From Oscillospiraceae bacterium (lineage in GTDB: Bacteria > Bacillota > Clostridia > Oscillospirales > CAG-272): a stretch of 32,519 nucleotides of DNA. The notes beneath the pieces are model-generated. The model was not told the origin of the DNA. It made no database searches and saw only the letters and a list, made by a program, of their open reading frames with translations. Positions 23,979-32,467 of the stretch are shown in pieces (positions within the stretch are counted from its first letter, which is position 1; the number at the start of each line of letters is the position of its first letter). Made by a program: the position numbers and the translations under genes. The DNA lies in the NCBI GenBank assembly GCA_015063495.1, contig SVUB01000008.1, forward strand, positions 1-32,519, in the 5' to 3' direction.

Positions 23979-25811
23979 ATGATGAATTACAGCTATTTGA
24001 AGGACGTTGTCTTTCGCACCGTAAAATTCAGCTACGATGGAGAAATTGAATTTGCTGAAAAGGACGGGGTTTACGCATCTCTTAAGGATGGAAAGGCAGT
24101 AATTGGTGGTGAGAATGAGATATCGGTCTGCCGTGCTTTGACTGAATTTGCAAAGAAGGTTTCGGAAGGCTGTACTGACTTCGAGATCGTTCGCAAAGCT
24201 AATTTTGAATATTGCGGAGCAATGCTCGATATGTCGAGATTTGCGGTTCTTAAGGTTGAATCTGTCAAGGCTTATCTTGATAAGATGGCTTGTCTTGGGT
24301 TGAATATGATCATGCTATATACTGAGGATGTTTTTGAGATGGAAAAATATCCTTATTTCGGTCATAGAAGAGGTAGATACACCATAGAGGAGCTTAAGGA
24401 AATAGACGATTACGCTTATTCTCTTGGCATTGAGGTTATACCTTGCGTACAGACTCTTGGCCACCTTAACGGATACCTTCACTGGGCTGAAGCAGATCCG
24501 TTTAAGGACACAGCGTTTAATGTGCTCCCTTGTGATCCCAACAGTTATGAATTTATCGAAGAGATAGTCAAGACCATGCGTAAAGCATTTCGATCTAACA
24601 ATATACACGTAGGAATGGATGAGGCCGTTGACGTCGGAAGAGGCAAATACTTCAATCAGCACAGAGGAGAGGTGATTGATCAGCATCAGTTGATACTTGA
24701 GCATCTTCGCGGTGTATGTGAAATATGCGATAAATACAATTATAAACCGATGATATGGAGCGACCTTTTCTTCAGCATATCAAACCCCAATGCAGCATCG
24801 ATATACACAAATGATATGTACCTTTCTGAGGAGACAAAGGCACTCATTCCCGACGTAAGACTTGTTTATTGGTATTATTCCTCGCAGTCTCAGACCAGAT
24901 ATGCCAATCTTATCAGACGTCATAAGGAATCCGGTAAACCAATGGCATTTGCAGGTGGTGGATGGAACTGGGAGGGTTATGCTCCTAACCACAGATTTAC
25001 ATTTGATACCGCAACCCCGGCTCTTAAAGCGAGCTTGGATGATAACCCGGGTATGGTTATCAACACTCTTTGGGGAGATTTTGGTGGAGAGTGTTCTTAT
25101 TTCCTTTGCTTCCCTTCGAATAGCTTGTATGCCGAGTATAATTATAAGGGTAGTGATGTAAGTGAGGAAGACGTTTGGAGCATGTGCGAATTTGTAACCG
25201 GTATACCTAAAAATATTTACGATGCAATGGAAACACTCACTTGCGATCAGTACGGCTGTGTAAGAGTTTCAAGACAGCTTGTAAGAAGAGACGTTTTTGA
25301 TACTATTATGGGTTACGTTGAAGATCATTACGTTACGGAAAACTTAGTAGATATATTTGGTGACGGTAAACATATAAAGAATATTCTTGCTGCTGCGGAT
25401 GTTATTGATGAATATGTTGCAAACAATGGGGAGCTAAGTGATAATTTTGCTCTTATTTCAACGGTTATGAAGATTACGGCTGCAAAGGCAGAGCTGTTTA
25501 CTTCTCTCAGAGCTGACTACAAGAGCGGTAACAGGGAAAGACTTATGTATTACAGAGACGAGCTTCTTCCGAGGACAAAAGCTCTTTATAAAGAACTTTA
25601 CAAGAACCATAAGACTCAGTGGATGAATGAAAATAAGGCATTCGGATGGGAATACCATTGCAGAAATATTGGCTTCCAGTTTGCAAGAATTGATTATGCT
25701 ATTGAGACAATCGATGATTATTTAAGTGGCATAATAAGCGTTATTGAGGAGCTTGAGCCTGAATATATGTGTCAAAACATCAAGGAATACGACCAGACAA
25801 TGTTTGACTAA
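23979..25811 (+). CDS. GH20 beta-N-acetylhexosaminidase, apparently cytoplasmic
   Basis: Glycoside hydrolase family 20 enzyme of 610 residues that should release terminal N-acetylglucosamine or N-acetylgalactosamine by substrate-assisted catalysis. A small N-terminal alpha/beta domain (1-75) precedes the barrel, which begins around NFEYCGAMLDMSRF. The catalytic pair D214-E215 is in HVGMDEA, and IPCVQTLGHLNGYL, GGWNWEGY and INTLWGDFGGE are typical of the lineage. The last 170 residues are helical. There is no signal peptide, so it probably acts on imported glycans, as reported for the cytoplasmic GH20C type of Streptococcus; that comparison is from memory. AAAGGAG lies just before tandem ATGs (23979 and 23982). 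It stands alone, 78 bases after the PadR pair, with a strong terminator behind it. Confidence 0.9.
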   Translation: MMNYSYLKDVVFRTVKFSYDGEIEFAEKDGVYASLKDGKAVIGGENEISVCRALTEFAKKVSEGCTDFEIVRKANFEYCGAMLDMSRFAVLKVESVKAYLDKMACLGLNMIMLYTEDVFEMEKYPYFGHRRGRYTIEELKEIDDYAYSLGIEVIPCVQTLGHLNGYLHWAEADPFKDTAFNVLPCDPNSYEFIEEIVKTMRKAFRSNNIHVGMDEAVDVGRGKYFNQHRGEVIDQHQLILEHLRGVCEICDKYNYKPMIWSDLFFSISNPNAASIYTNDMYLSEETKALIPDVRLVYWYYSSQSQTRYANLIRRHKESGKPMAFAGGGWNWEGYAPNHRFTFDTATPALKASLDDNPGMVINTLWGDFGGECSYFLCFPSNSLYAEYNYKGSDVSEEDVWSMCEFVTGIPKNIYDAMETLTCDQYGCVRVSRQLVRRDVFDTIMGYVEDHYVTENLVDIFGDGKHIKNILAAADVIDEYVANNGELSDNFALISTVMKITAAKAELFTSLRADYKSGNRERLMYYRDELLPRTKALYKELYKNHKTQWMNENKAFGWEYHCRNIGFQFARIDYAIETIDDYLSGIISVIEELEPEYMCQNIKEYDQTMFD

Positions 25812-25816
25812 AAAAG

Positions 25817-25842
25817 AAACGGCAGGGAACACCCTGCCGTTT
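25817..25842. terminator. Bidirectional terminator between the GH20 gene and the sdpI-like gene
   Basis: Perfect 11-bp stem AAACGGCAGGG (25817-25827) / CCCTGCCGTTT (25832-25842) with an AACA loop, followed by TTATTT on the plus strand and CTTTTT on the minus strand. Confidence 0.9.
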
Positions 25843-25846
25843 TTAT

Positions 25847-26941
25847 TTAACCTATATTTTTTGATATTTCATCGAATGCAGCTTTGGTTAATTCTGCATT
25901 TTCGAGACCGATAACGAGCTTTTTATCTCCGGACGTTATGATTATACAAGGGGCGGACGTTGCATAGGAATAGAGCGTATAATTGCCGAATTCTTCATTT
26001 TTGAAGGTTCCAAGCAGCAGTCTTGCGCTTCCGTATCCGTAAATTCTCGTACCTTTATCAAAGTTCTCACGATATTCAACATTGTCGATTTCTTCGTATT
26101 TTACCGTTAGATCCTGATAATAGCTTGCTTCAATTGTGAAATCAGCATCCGTGTACGAGACGTTCACGTCGCCGGTAAACATCAGAATTCCAACGAATAT
26201 AAGAATTGCAGCTACAAATATCAGAGAAACTGTTAAGGCTATTTTGTTTCCCTTGGACTTTACCATAGGAGTTATTGAAGATGGATCCTCTCTTAACTGT
26301 TTCTTATAGAATACATAAGAATATATCATCGGTGCAAAAACGAGAGGGAATACGATAATAAGAAGGGGATAAATAAACAGCTTTTCTGGCAGTAGGGCAC
26401 CAAAGAGCATAACAAATCCGCCGATGAACCATAACTTTCCTGCAAAACGATGCGTTGCGTTCCAGTTCTTTTCGCTTTCAAGAGTCCATTTTACCTTTAT
26501 TCCGAGTGTGAAATTCTGTTTGCATTTCGGCATGTAATTTCCAATAAAGATAAAGAGAAAACCGAACAAAAATGCGGATATCACATTCATATTTATTTCT
26601 TTGCCTTTACCGAGGGCGACAAGGTATAAAACGACGTTCACTACCGTGGTGAGAACAGGAAGGAGCCATATTATCATACTAAGCGCTTTTTTGTTCTGAT
26701 CTTTATTCTTTTTATCGAACGACGATGCGATCACGCAGAGCCAGAACAGAGCGAGAAATATGCAGGGAATACCGAAAACGGCAAAAGCTTTACCTGCGTA
26801 GCCGTCGGGGGTGTTTCCGCTTGAGCCCCAGTGTACAGCCATACTGTCAGGCAGTTCATTCCAGAGAATAAGTCCTGCAAGCACGGGAAGCAGTATTATA
26901 AGTGATGCTATTATGAGTCTCCATTTGTTATTTTTGATCAT
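25847..26941 (-). CDS. SdpI-like membrane protein with C-terminal PH-like domain
   Basis: A 364-residue membrane protein. Residues 1-215 carry the SdpI architecture: a DUF1648-type start (NELPDSMAVHWGSSGNTPDGY, cut here in family memory to its core MAVHWG), six membrane helices, and the SdpI signature LGIKVKWTLESEKNWNATHR followed by a helix-rich GKLWFIGG block. A further helix (about 231-252) leads into a beta-rich extracytoplasmic or cytoplasmic domain of about 110 residues that resembles bacterial PH domains (ASYYQDLTVKYEEIDNVEY). In Bacillus subtilis SdpI gives immunity to the SdpC toxin and also traps the repressor SdpR at the membrane. The gene overlaps the ArsR-type regulator by 14 bases, as in sdpRI. 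No sdpABC toxin genes are in the window. Confidence 0.87.
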   Translation of the reverse strand: MIKNNKWRLIIASLIILLPVLAGLILWNELPDSMAVHWGSSGNTPDGYAGKAFAVFGIPCIFLALFWLCVIASSFDKKNKDQNKKALSMIIWLLPVLTTVVNVVLYLVALGKGKEINMNVISAFLFGFLFIFIGNYMPKCKQNFTLGIKVKWTLESEKNWNATHRFAGKLWFIGGFVMLFGALLPEKLFIYPLLIIVFPLVFAPMIYSYVFYKKQLREDPSSITPMVKSKGNKIALTVSLIFVAAILIFVGILMFTGDVNVSYTDADFTIEASYYQDLTVKYEEIDNVEYRENFDKGTRIYGYGSARLLLGTFKNEEFGNYTLYSYATSAPCIIITSGDKKLVIGLENAELTKAAFDEISKNIG

Positions 26942-27209
26942 TGCCGTTTTCTCCTTTCAAATCTGTTATCCAAAGCATTATTTCCTCAAGAACCGAGGTG
27001 TTCACCTCATAGAAAATAAATTTACCCTCTCTGGTGTCCCTGATAAGGTCAGCTTCCTTGAGGACCGAAAGGTGTCTTGATATTGATGCTCCCGTAACAG
27101 GGAAGCGATCGGTGATGTCGCCGGCAGACATTCTTCCGCCTTTGAGCATACTGAGTATTTCTCTCCTTATGGGATCGGAGAGAGCTTTCATTGTTTGTTG
27201 AAGTCCCAT
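26928..27209 (-). CDS. ArsR-family repressor, SdpR-like
   Basis: A 93-residue winged-helix regulator starting MGLQQTMKALSDPIRREILSML, the usual ArsR/SdpR opening. The recognition helix region reads TGASISRHLSVLKEADLI and the wing REGKFIFYEVN. It lacks the metal-binding Cys pair (ELCVCD) of arsenic sensors, which fits the SdpR type. The start has GGAGG 5 bases upstream. It overlaps the sdpI-like gene by 14 bases and has a perfect palindrome at its promoter, so it should repress its own operon and be relieved when the membrane partner binds it, by analogy with Bacillus subtilis SdpRI. Confidence 0.93.
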   Translation of the reverse strand: MGLQQTMKALSDPIRREILSMLKGGRMSAGDITDRFPVTGASISRHLSVLKEADLIRDTREGKFIFYEVNTSVLEEIMLWITDLKGENGNDQK

Positions 27210-27224
27210 TTTTACCTCCTTTAA

Positions 27225-27247
27225 TTAACATTTAGCCTAAATGTTAA
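27225..27247. promoter_or_regulatory. Perfect 11-bp inverted repeat, probable SdpR-like operator
   Basis: Arms TTAACATTTAG (27225-27235) and CTAAATGTTAA (27237-27247) flank a single central C. The site lies between the -10 box and the ribosome site of the arsR/sdpR-like gene, covering the expected transcription start and the first transcribed bases. Position and symmetry fit an autorepressor site for the gene's own product. Confidence 0.82.
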
Positions 27248-27251
27248 ATGT

Positions 27252-27280
27252 ATTATAGCATACTGATCCTCCGTTGTCAA
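27252..27280 (-). promoter_or_regulatory. Consensus sigma-A-type promoter of the sdpR/sdpI-like operon
   Basis: Minus strand -35 TTGACA (27275-27280), 17-base spacer, -10 TATAAT (27252-27257) with a TGC extended -10. This is a perfect consensus promoter directly before the palindrome, so strong expression is expected unless repressed. Confidence 0.9.
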
Positions 27281-27301
27281 TAGATTTTTTAAAAAAATAA
27301 A

Positions 27302-27337
27302 ACTGCGGAGCAGATTTTACATAATCTGCTCCGCAGT
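27302..27337 (-). terminator. Strong terminator of eno
   Basis: Perfect 15-bp stem ACTGCGGAGCAGATT (27302-27316) / AATCTGCTCCGCAGT (27323-27337) with a six-base loop, followed on the minus strand by a T-rich run (TTTTATTTTTTT). It ends the enolase transcript before the sdpR-like promoter. Confidence 0.92.
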
Positions 27338-27342
27338 AGTTA

Positions 27343-28767
<1,425 letters not shown>

Positions 28768-30057
28768 TTATTTATTCGCAGGTTGGCTAGCTTTTATGAC
28801 TACAGCCTGCGATCCTATCTGCATAAAACGCTTTTCAAAAAGTTCCATATTTACTGTAACGGGAGATTTTTTAAGCGGGTCAGTGAGAGTTACAGTGCCT
28901 TTTTTCATATCGTAGCCCGTCATAAGAACACAGTGGAGAGGGTATATCCAGTAAAACTCCTTTCCTCCGATATTCCATGGCTTTTTTATGTAAGGCTCCG
29001 CAAAGTCCATAGTTATCCAGACTATCACTGGATGTCCCATAGAGAGCTGATAGTAGATCTCACTTACGTCATAACCTGTATAATCGTATGCCCTGTAATA
29101 GCTCCTCATATCATAAAGATATTTGTTCGCGGTTTTTACAATAACGGGCGAATAACATCCATATGCCTTACCGGCATGGCGGGGATTTCCGACGTTCATT
29201 TCATAAAAGCTCACTTCACCTACTTCGCCCTGTTCGAGATAGTTGTCCGCAAGGTAAGTGTGTTTTACGTCAAATCCAAGGTGATTAAGAAGAATGGCAA
29301 GAGAGGTTACCTCGCATCCTTCGGGAAGCTCAGGCTGCTGAAGAATGTTTTCAACCTCATAATTTACTTTTTCTTTTAGAGCGGCATATTTTTCACCTAT
29401 CGGTATCTTAGCGTCAAGTGTGAGGGTTCTGAATCTTCTGCCCTCGTAGATCTCGTAGTATTCCCATTCGGCGCTTATGTCTATAATCGCTTCTTCGCCA
29501 TATCCGCAAGGAACCTGCAGTGTAACGGGGCAGAGCCATTCACGGGTAAGCTTGTTATATTCGTAATCATAGAACGGTGCCATAAAAACACTTTTATGAC
29601 CGTTTACAGTGAGATGCCCCAGGGAGTTGAGACAGTTCAGCTTCTTGTGCTCTATTGCAACGTTGAGGTCCACCGTGGCATAGCTATTGCCGTCTTTTCT
29701 GGTAGCTTTCCATTCGACCATAAGGTTGAGAGACGTTCCAGTAGCAGTTTTCAGCGTTCCTTCAAGTTCAAAGGCGCATGGGCGTTTTTCGGTATTCTCA
29801 GAAAGACCGTATTCCTTTTCGGGCAAAGGCTCATATAGAAGCGGGTCTGTCGTAAAGTCATAGACAGGCTCCGTATCAGTGACGGCAGGCTCTGTTTCGG
29901 TTGTGATTTGGCTCCCTATAGAGCTATCGGGCGCAGTTTCGGTGAGAGCGTCCGTATCGGTGTCAACGCTCGCTCCCGTGTTCTCACATGAAATAAGGAT
30001 GACTGCCACAATTATTGTAAATAACAGAGAAAGACACCGTAGAATATGCTTTTTCAC
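28768..30057 (-). CDS. Lipoprotein with C39-like (papain-fold) peptidase domain
   Basis: A 429-residue exported protein. The start is GTG 30057, preceded by AAAGGAG. The signal peptide ends in lipobox LISC, so Cys24 should be lipidated and the protein anchored outside the membrane. A Thr/Asp/Glu-rich linker (25-80) leads to a domain of about 140 residues that I do not recognise (90-225, beta-rich). The C-terminal part matches the Peptidase_C39_2 type: C248 in LPEGCEVTSLAILLNHLGF, H375 in LHCVLMTGYD, and D393 in VTLTDP, in the order of a papain-like triad. Such proteins are widespread in Bacillota, with mostly unknown substrates; no transporter or leader-peptide gene is nearby, so bacteriocin processing is not indicated. 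Confidence 0.87.
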   Translation of the reverse strand: MKKHILRCLSLLFTIIVAVILISCENTGASVDTDTDALTETAPDSSIGSQITTETEPAVTDTEPVYDFTTDPLLYEPLPEKEYGLSENTEKRPCAFELEGTLKTATGTSLNLMVEWKATRKDGNSYATVDLNVAIEHKKLNCLNSLGHLTVNGHKSVFMAPFYDYEYNKLTREWLCPVTLQVPCGYGEEAIIDISAEWEYYEIYEGRRFRTLTLDAKIPIGEKYAALKEKVNYEVENILQQPELPEGCEVTSLAILLNHLGFDVKHTYLADNYLEQGEVGEVSFYEMNVGNPRHAGKAYGCYSPVIVKTANKYLYDMRSYYRAYDYTGYDVSEIYYQLSMGHPVIVWITMDFAEPYIKKPWNIGGKEFYWIYPLHCVLMTGYDMKKGTVTLTDPLKKSPVTVNMELFEKRFMQIGSQAVVIKASQPANK

Positions 30058-30095
30058 TCTTGCGGCTCCTTTACCGTGAATTTAATAACAAAAAA

Positions 30096-30456
30096 GTAAC
30101 CGAGTCTGTAAGCCGGGTTCTGTCTTAAGCGATCATCAATCTTTGCGCTGCGTCACCGCAACGCTCGGATGCTTTCGCATCCTGCCACCCGCAGATATAT
30201 GTCGGGCCAACTAATCTGCATACGGTGTTGCTTCGGATAGGGTTTACATTGCGCCCCTTGTTACCAAGGGGCCGGTGAGCTCTTACCTCGCCTTTCCATC
30301 CTTGCCTGCCATAAGGCATAGGCGGTTTATTTCTGTTGCACTTTCCCTAAGGTCACCCTCGGCTGACGTTATCAGTTATCCTGCCCTGTGAAGCCCGGAC
30401 TTTCCTCACGGTAATACCTTTCGGCACCATACCGCGCGACCGCTCGGCTCGGTTAC
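30096..30456 (-). ncRNA. rnpB: RNase P RNA, bacterial class A
   Basis: Catalytic RNA that removes 5' leaders from precursor tRNA. On the minus strand it carries the diagnostic GAGGAAAGTCCGGGCTTC-type segment (core GAGGAAAGTCC, 30397-30407) near the 5' end and AGAACCCGGCTTA (30109-30121) near the 3' end, which together make the conserved P4 core. The ends GTAACCGAG (30448-30456) and CTCGGTTAC (30096-30104) pair perfectly as helix P1. The length of about 361 bases fits class A. A consensus promoter lies just upstream, with its -10 box 6 bases before the first base. T6 follows directly after P1, so P1 may serve as the terminator stem. Confidence 0.96.
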
Positions 30457-30462
30457 TATGCC

Positions 30463-30491
30463 ATTATACTATAAAAAGACAGCAAAGTCAA
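30463..30491 (-). promoter_or_regulatory. Sigma-A-type promoter of rnpB
   Basis: Minus strand -35 TTGACT (30486-30491), 17-base spacer, -10 TATAAT (30463-30468). The spacing to 30456 fits a transcription start at the first base of helix P1. Confidence 0.85.
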
Positions 30492-30548
30492 TCAAAAATA
30501 ACGAAACTCCGAAAAAAAGACAGCATAATAGAAGTTTCATCCATCCTC

Positions 30549-30578
30549 TTGACAGAAAAGGGTATATAATGATATAAT
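30549..30578 (+). promoter_or_regulatory. Sigma-A-type promoter of the miaB operon
   Basis: Plus strand -35 TTGACA (30549-30554), 18-base spacer, -10 TATAAT (30573-30578), 31 bases before the miaB ATG. A second TATAAT (30565-30570) has no fitting -35 box. Confidence 0.82.
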
Positions 30579-30609
30579 ATAGTGTATTTTAATTTTAAGG
30601 AAATTTATA

Positions 30610-32040
30610 ATGTCTGAAAAGAGAATAAACAGTCTGGTTCCGCCCGAAATCATGCGGAACACCTTTGAATTTTCGAATAAAATGAGAACTCTCAACTCTG
30701 AAAGAGCAGAGAAAAAAGGTAGAGCAATGTATGCATTCGTTCTCACCTTCGGTTGTCAGCAAAATGAGGCTGATAGCGAGAAGATAGCGGGAATGGCACG
30801 AGCTATGGGATATGATATGGTATCGACTCCCGAAGAAGCCGATCTTATAATGGTCAATACATGTGCCGTTCGTGAGCACGCCGAGAAAAAGGCACTCTCA
30901 ACTATTGGTCAATTTAAGCATCTGAAAGCTAAAAACCCCGAGCTTATGATAGGCGTCTGCGGATGTATGGTAACGCAGGAGCACCGTCGTGACGAGATAA
31001 AGATGCGTTACCCTTACGTTGATTTTATATTCGGTACGTCAAGTCTTCACCGTTTTCCCGAGCTTCTTTATGAGAAGACTGTAAAGGGAAAGAGACTTTT
31101 CTGCCCCGAGGAGGACGAATATCTCGTTGCCGAAGGACTCGGGATCAACAGAGAAAGCTCTTACCGTGCTTGGGTCAGTATAATGTATGGCTGTAATAAT
31201 TTCTGCTCATACTGCATAGTGCCTTACGTGCGAGGCAGAGAGCGAAGCCGCCTTATGGAGGATATTGTAGGCGAAGTCGAAGCTCTTGCAAAGGATGGAT
31301 ATAAGGATATAACACTCCTTGGTCAAAACGTAAACTCCTATGCAAAGGATAGCGACCAAGGATATGATTTTGCTGATCTTATGGCTCGCCTCTCGATGAT
31401 CGAGGGCGATTTTAAGCTCCACTTCATGACAAGTCACCCAAAGGACGCTTCAAAAAAGCTTATCGATGTTATGGCTGAGAACGATAAGATAGCAAGGCAT
31501 TTTCATCTCCCTGTTCAGTCGGGAAGCGATAAGGTTCTTTCCGAGATGAACCGCCATTATAATAAAGCACAGTATCTTGAAACCGTGCGTTATATAAAGG
31601 AAAAAATGCCCGACATAACGCTTACTACCGATATAATAGTCGGTTTCCCGGGTGAGACGGAGGAGGATTTTGAGCAGACGCTCGAAATTCTGAAAGAAGT
31701 AAGGTTTGATATGATATTCTCGTTTATTTATTCACCGAGAAAGGGAACGCCTGCCGCCGAGAGAATCGAGCAGGTGGATGAGAAGGTGAAGAGCGAACGC
31801 TTCGCAAGACTTCTCGCTACTCAAAACGAAATATCACTTGAGAAGAACCTCCCATTCGTAGGTAAAACGGTGCGTGTACTTTGTGACGGCCCAAGTAAAA
31901 ACAATGACGAACTGCTTTCGGGCAGAACAGAAGGGAATAAGATAGTATTCTTCGCAGGCGAGAAAAGCAACGAGGGAAAATATCTTAACATAAAAATAGA
32001 CCGTGCCGAGGCTTTTGCTCTGTACGGCGAGAAAATTTAA
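30610..32040 (+). CDS. miaB: tRNA-2-methylthio-N6-dimethylallyladenosine synthase
   Basis: Radical-SAM methylthiotransferase that modifies adenosine 37 of tRNAs reading UNN codons, using two 4Fe-4S clusters. The 476 residues hold a 40-residue N-terminal extension, the UPF0004 domain with cluster ligands C49 (FGCQQNEAD), C85 (NTCAVREHAE) and C119 (VCGCM), the radical-SAM motif C195-x3-C199-x2-C202 (YGCNNFCSYCIVP), and a C-terminal TRAM domain (from about 410). The FGCQ start and the IVGFPGETEEDF block separate MiaB from the related MtaB and RimO. AAGGA lies 8 bases before the ATG. A YlbF-family gene follows after 19 bases and mutS after that, a conserved order in Bacillota. Confidence 0.96.
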   Translation: MSEKRINSLVPPEIMRNTFEFSNKMRTLNSERAEKKGRAMYAFVLTFGCQQNEADSEKIAGMARAMGYDMVSTPEEADLIMVNTCAVREHAEKKALSTIGQFKHLKAKNPELMIGVCGCMVTQEHRRDEIKMRYPYVDFIFGTSSLHRFPELLYEKTVKGKRLFCPEEDEYLVAEGLGINRESSYRAWVSIMYGCNNFCSYCIVPYVRGRERSRLMEDIVGEVEALAKDGYKDITLLGQNVNSYAKDSDQGYDFADLMARLSMIEGDFKLHFMTSHPKDASKKLIDVMAENDKIARHFHLPVQSGSDKVLSEMNRHYNKAQYLETVRYIKEKMPDITLTTDIIVGFPGETEEDFEQTLEILKEVRFDMIFSFIYSPRKGTPAAERIEQVDEKVKSERFARLLATQNEISLEKNLPFVGKTVRVLCDGPSKNNDELLSGRTEGNKIVFFAGEKSNEGKYLNIKIDRAEAFALYGEKI

Positions 32041-32059
32041 GAATACAGGAGAAAAAGAA

Positions 32060-32440
32060 ATGGAAATTATGGAAATTGCCGAAATGCTTGGCGAGGCGAT
32101 AAAGAATGACGAGAGAATGACAAAGCTGAATGAATGCAAGAACGCTTATGACTCCGACGTTGAGCTCGTAAGATATATGATGGAATATGAGGTTCAGCAG
32201 AAGGCTATGTCTAATGAATACGAGAAGCCCGAGAAAAATATGGAGCTTATCGCAGATATTCAGAGAAGAGTGGACGAGCTTTATAAGCTTATAACTGAAA
32301 ATCCAGTTTTCAACGCACTTGACGCCGCACAGGCAGAGGTCAATGCACTTATGAACGAGGTCAATCAGACAATCACCCGTGCTATTACGGGAGAGGAGCC
32401 CTGCACACACGATTGCAGTACCTGCGGTGGCTGTCACTGA
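32060..32440 (+). CDS. YlbF/YmcA-family protein with C-terminal cysteine motif
   Basis: A 126-residue helical protein of the YlbF/YmcA (RicF/RicA) family. The start ATG at 32060 has AGGAG 8 bases upstream, and the longer open frame into miaB was rejected. In Bacillus subtilis YlbF, YmcA and YaaT form a complex that helps RNase Y mature certain mRNAs and carries 4Fe-4S clusters. Residues 1-110 are the family's helical domain. The tail has four cysteines spaced C115-x3-C119-x2-C122-x2-C125 with a terminal His, a plausible cluster or metal site. B. subtilis ymcA also follows miaB, so RicA is the nearest positional match, but sequence alone does not separate RicA from RicF. Confidence 0.87.
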   Translation: MEIMEIAEMLGEAIKNDERMTKLNECKNAYDSDVELVRYMMEYEVQQKAMSNEYEKPEKNMELIADIQRRVDELYKLITENPVFNALDAAQAEVNALMNEVNQTITRAITGEEPCTHDCSTCGGCH

Positions 32441-32467
32441 TAATTTTTCAGATAAGGGGTAAATGCT

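Noticed and set aside
30125-30319. Open frame of 64 codons on the minus strand
   Set aside because: It lies entirely within the RNase P RNA gene.
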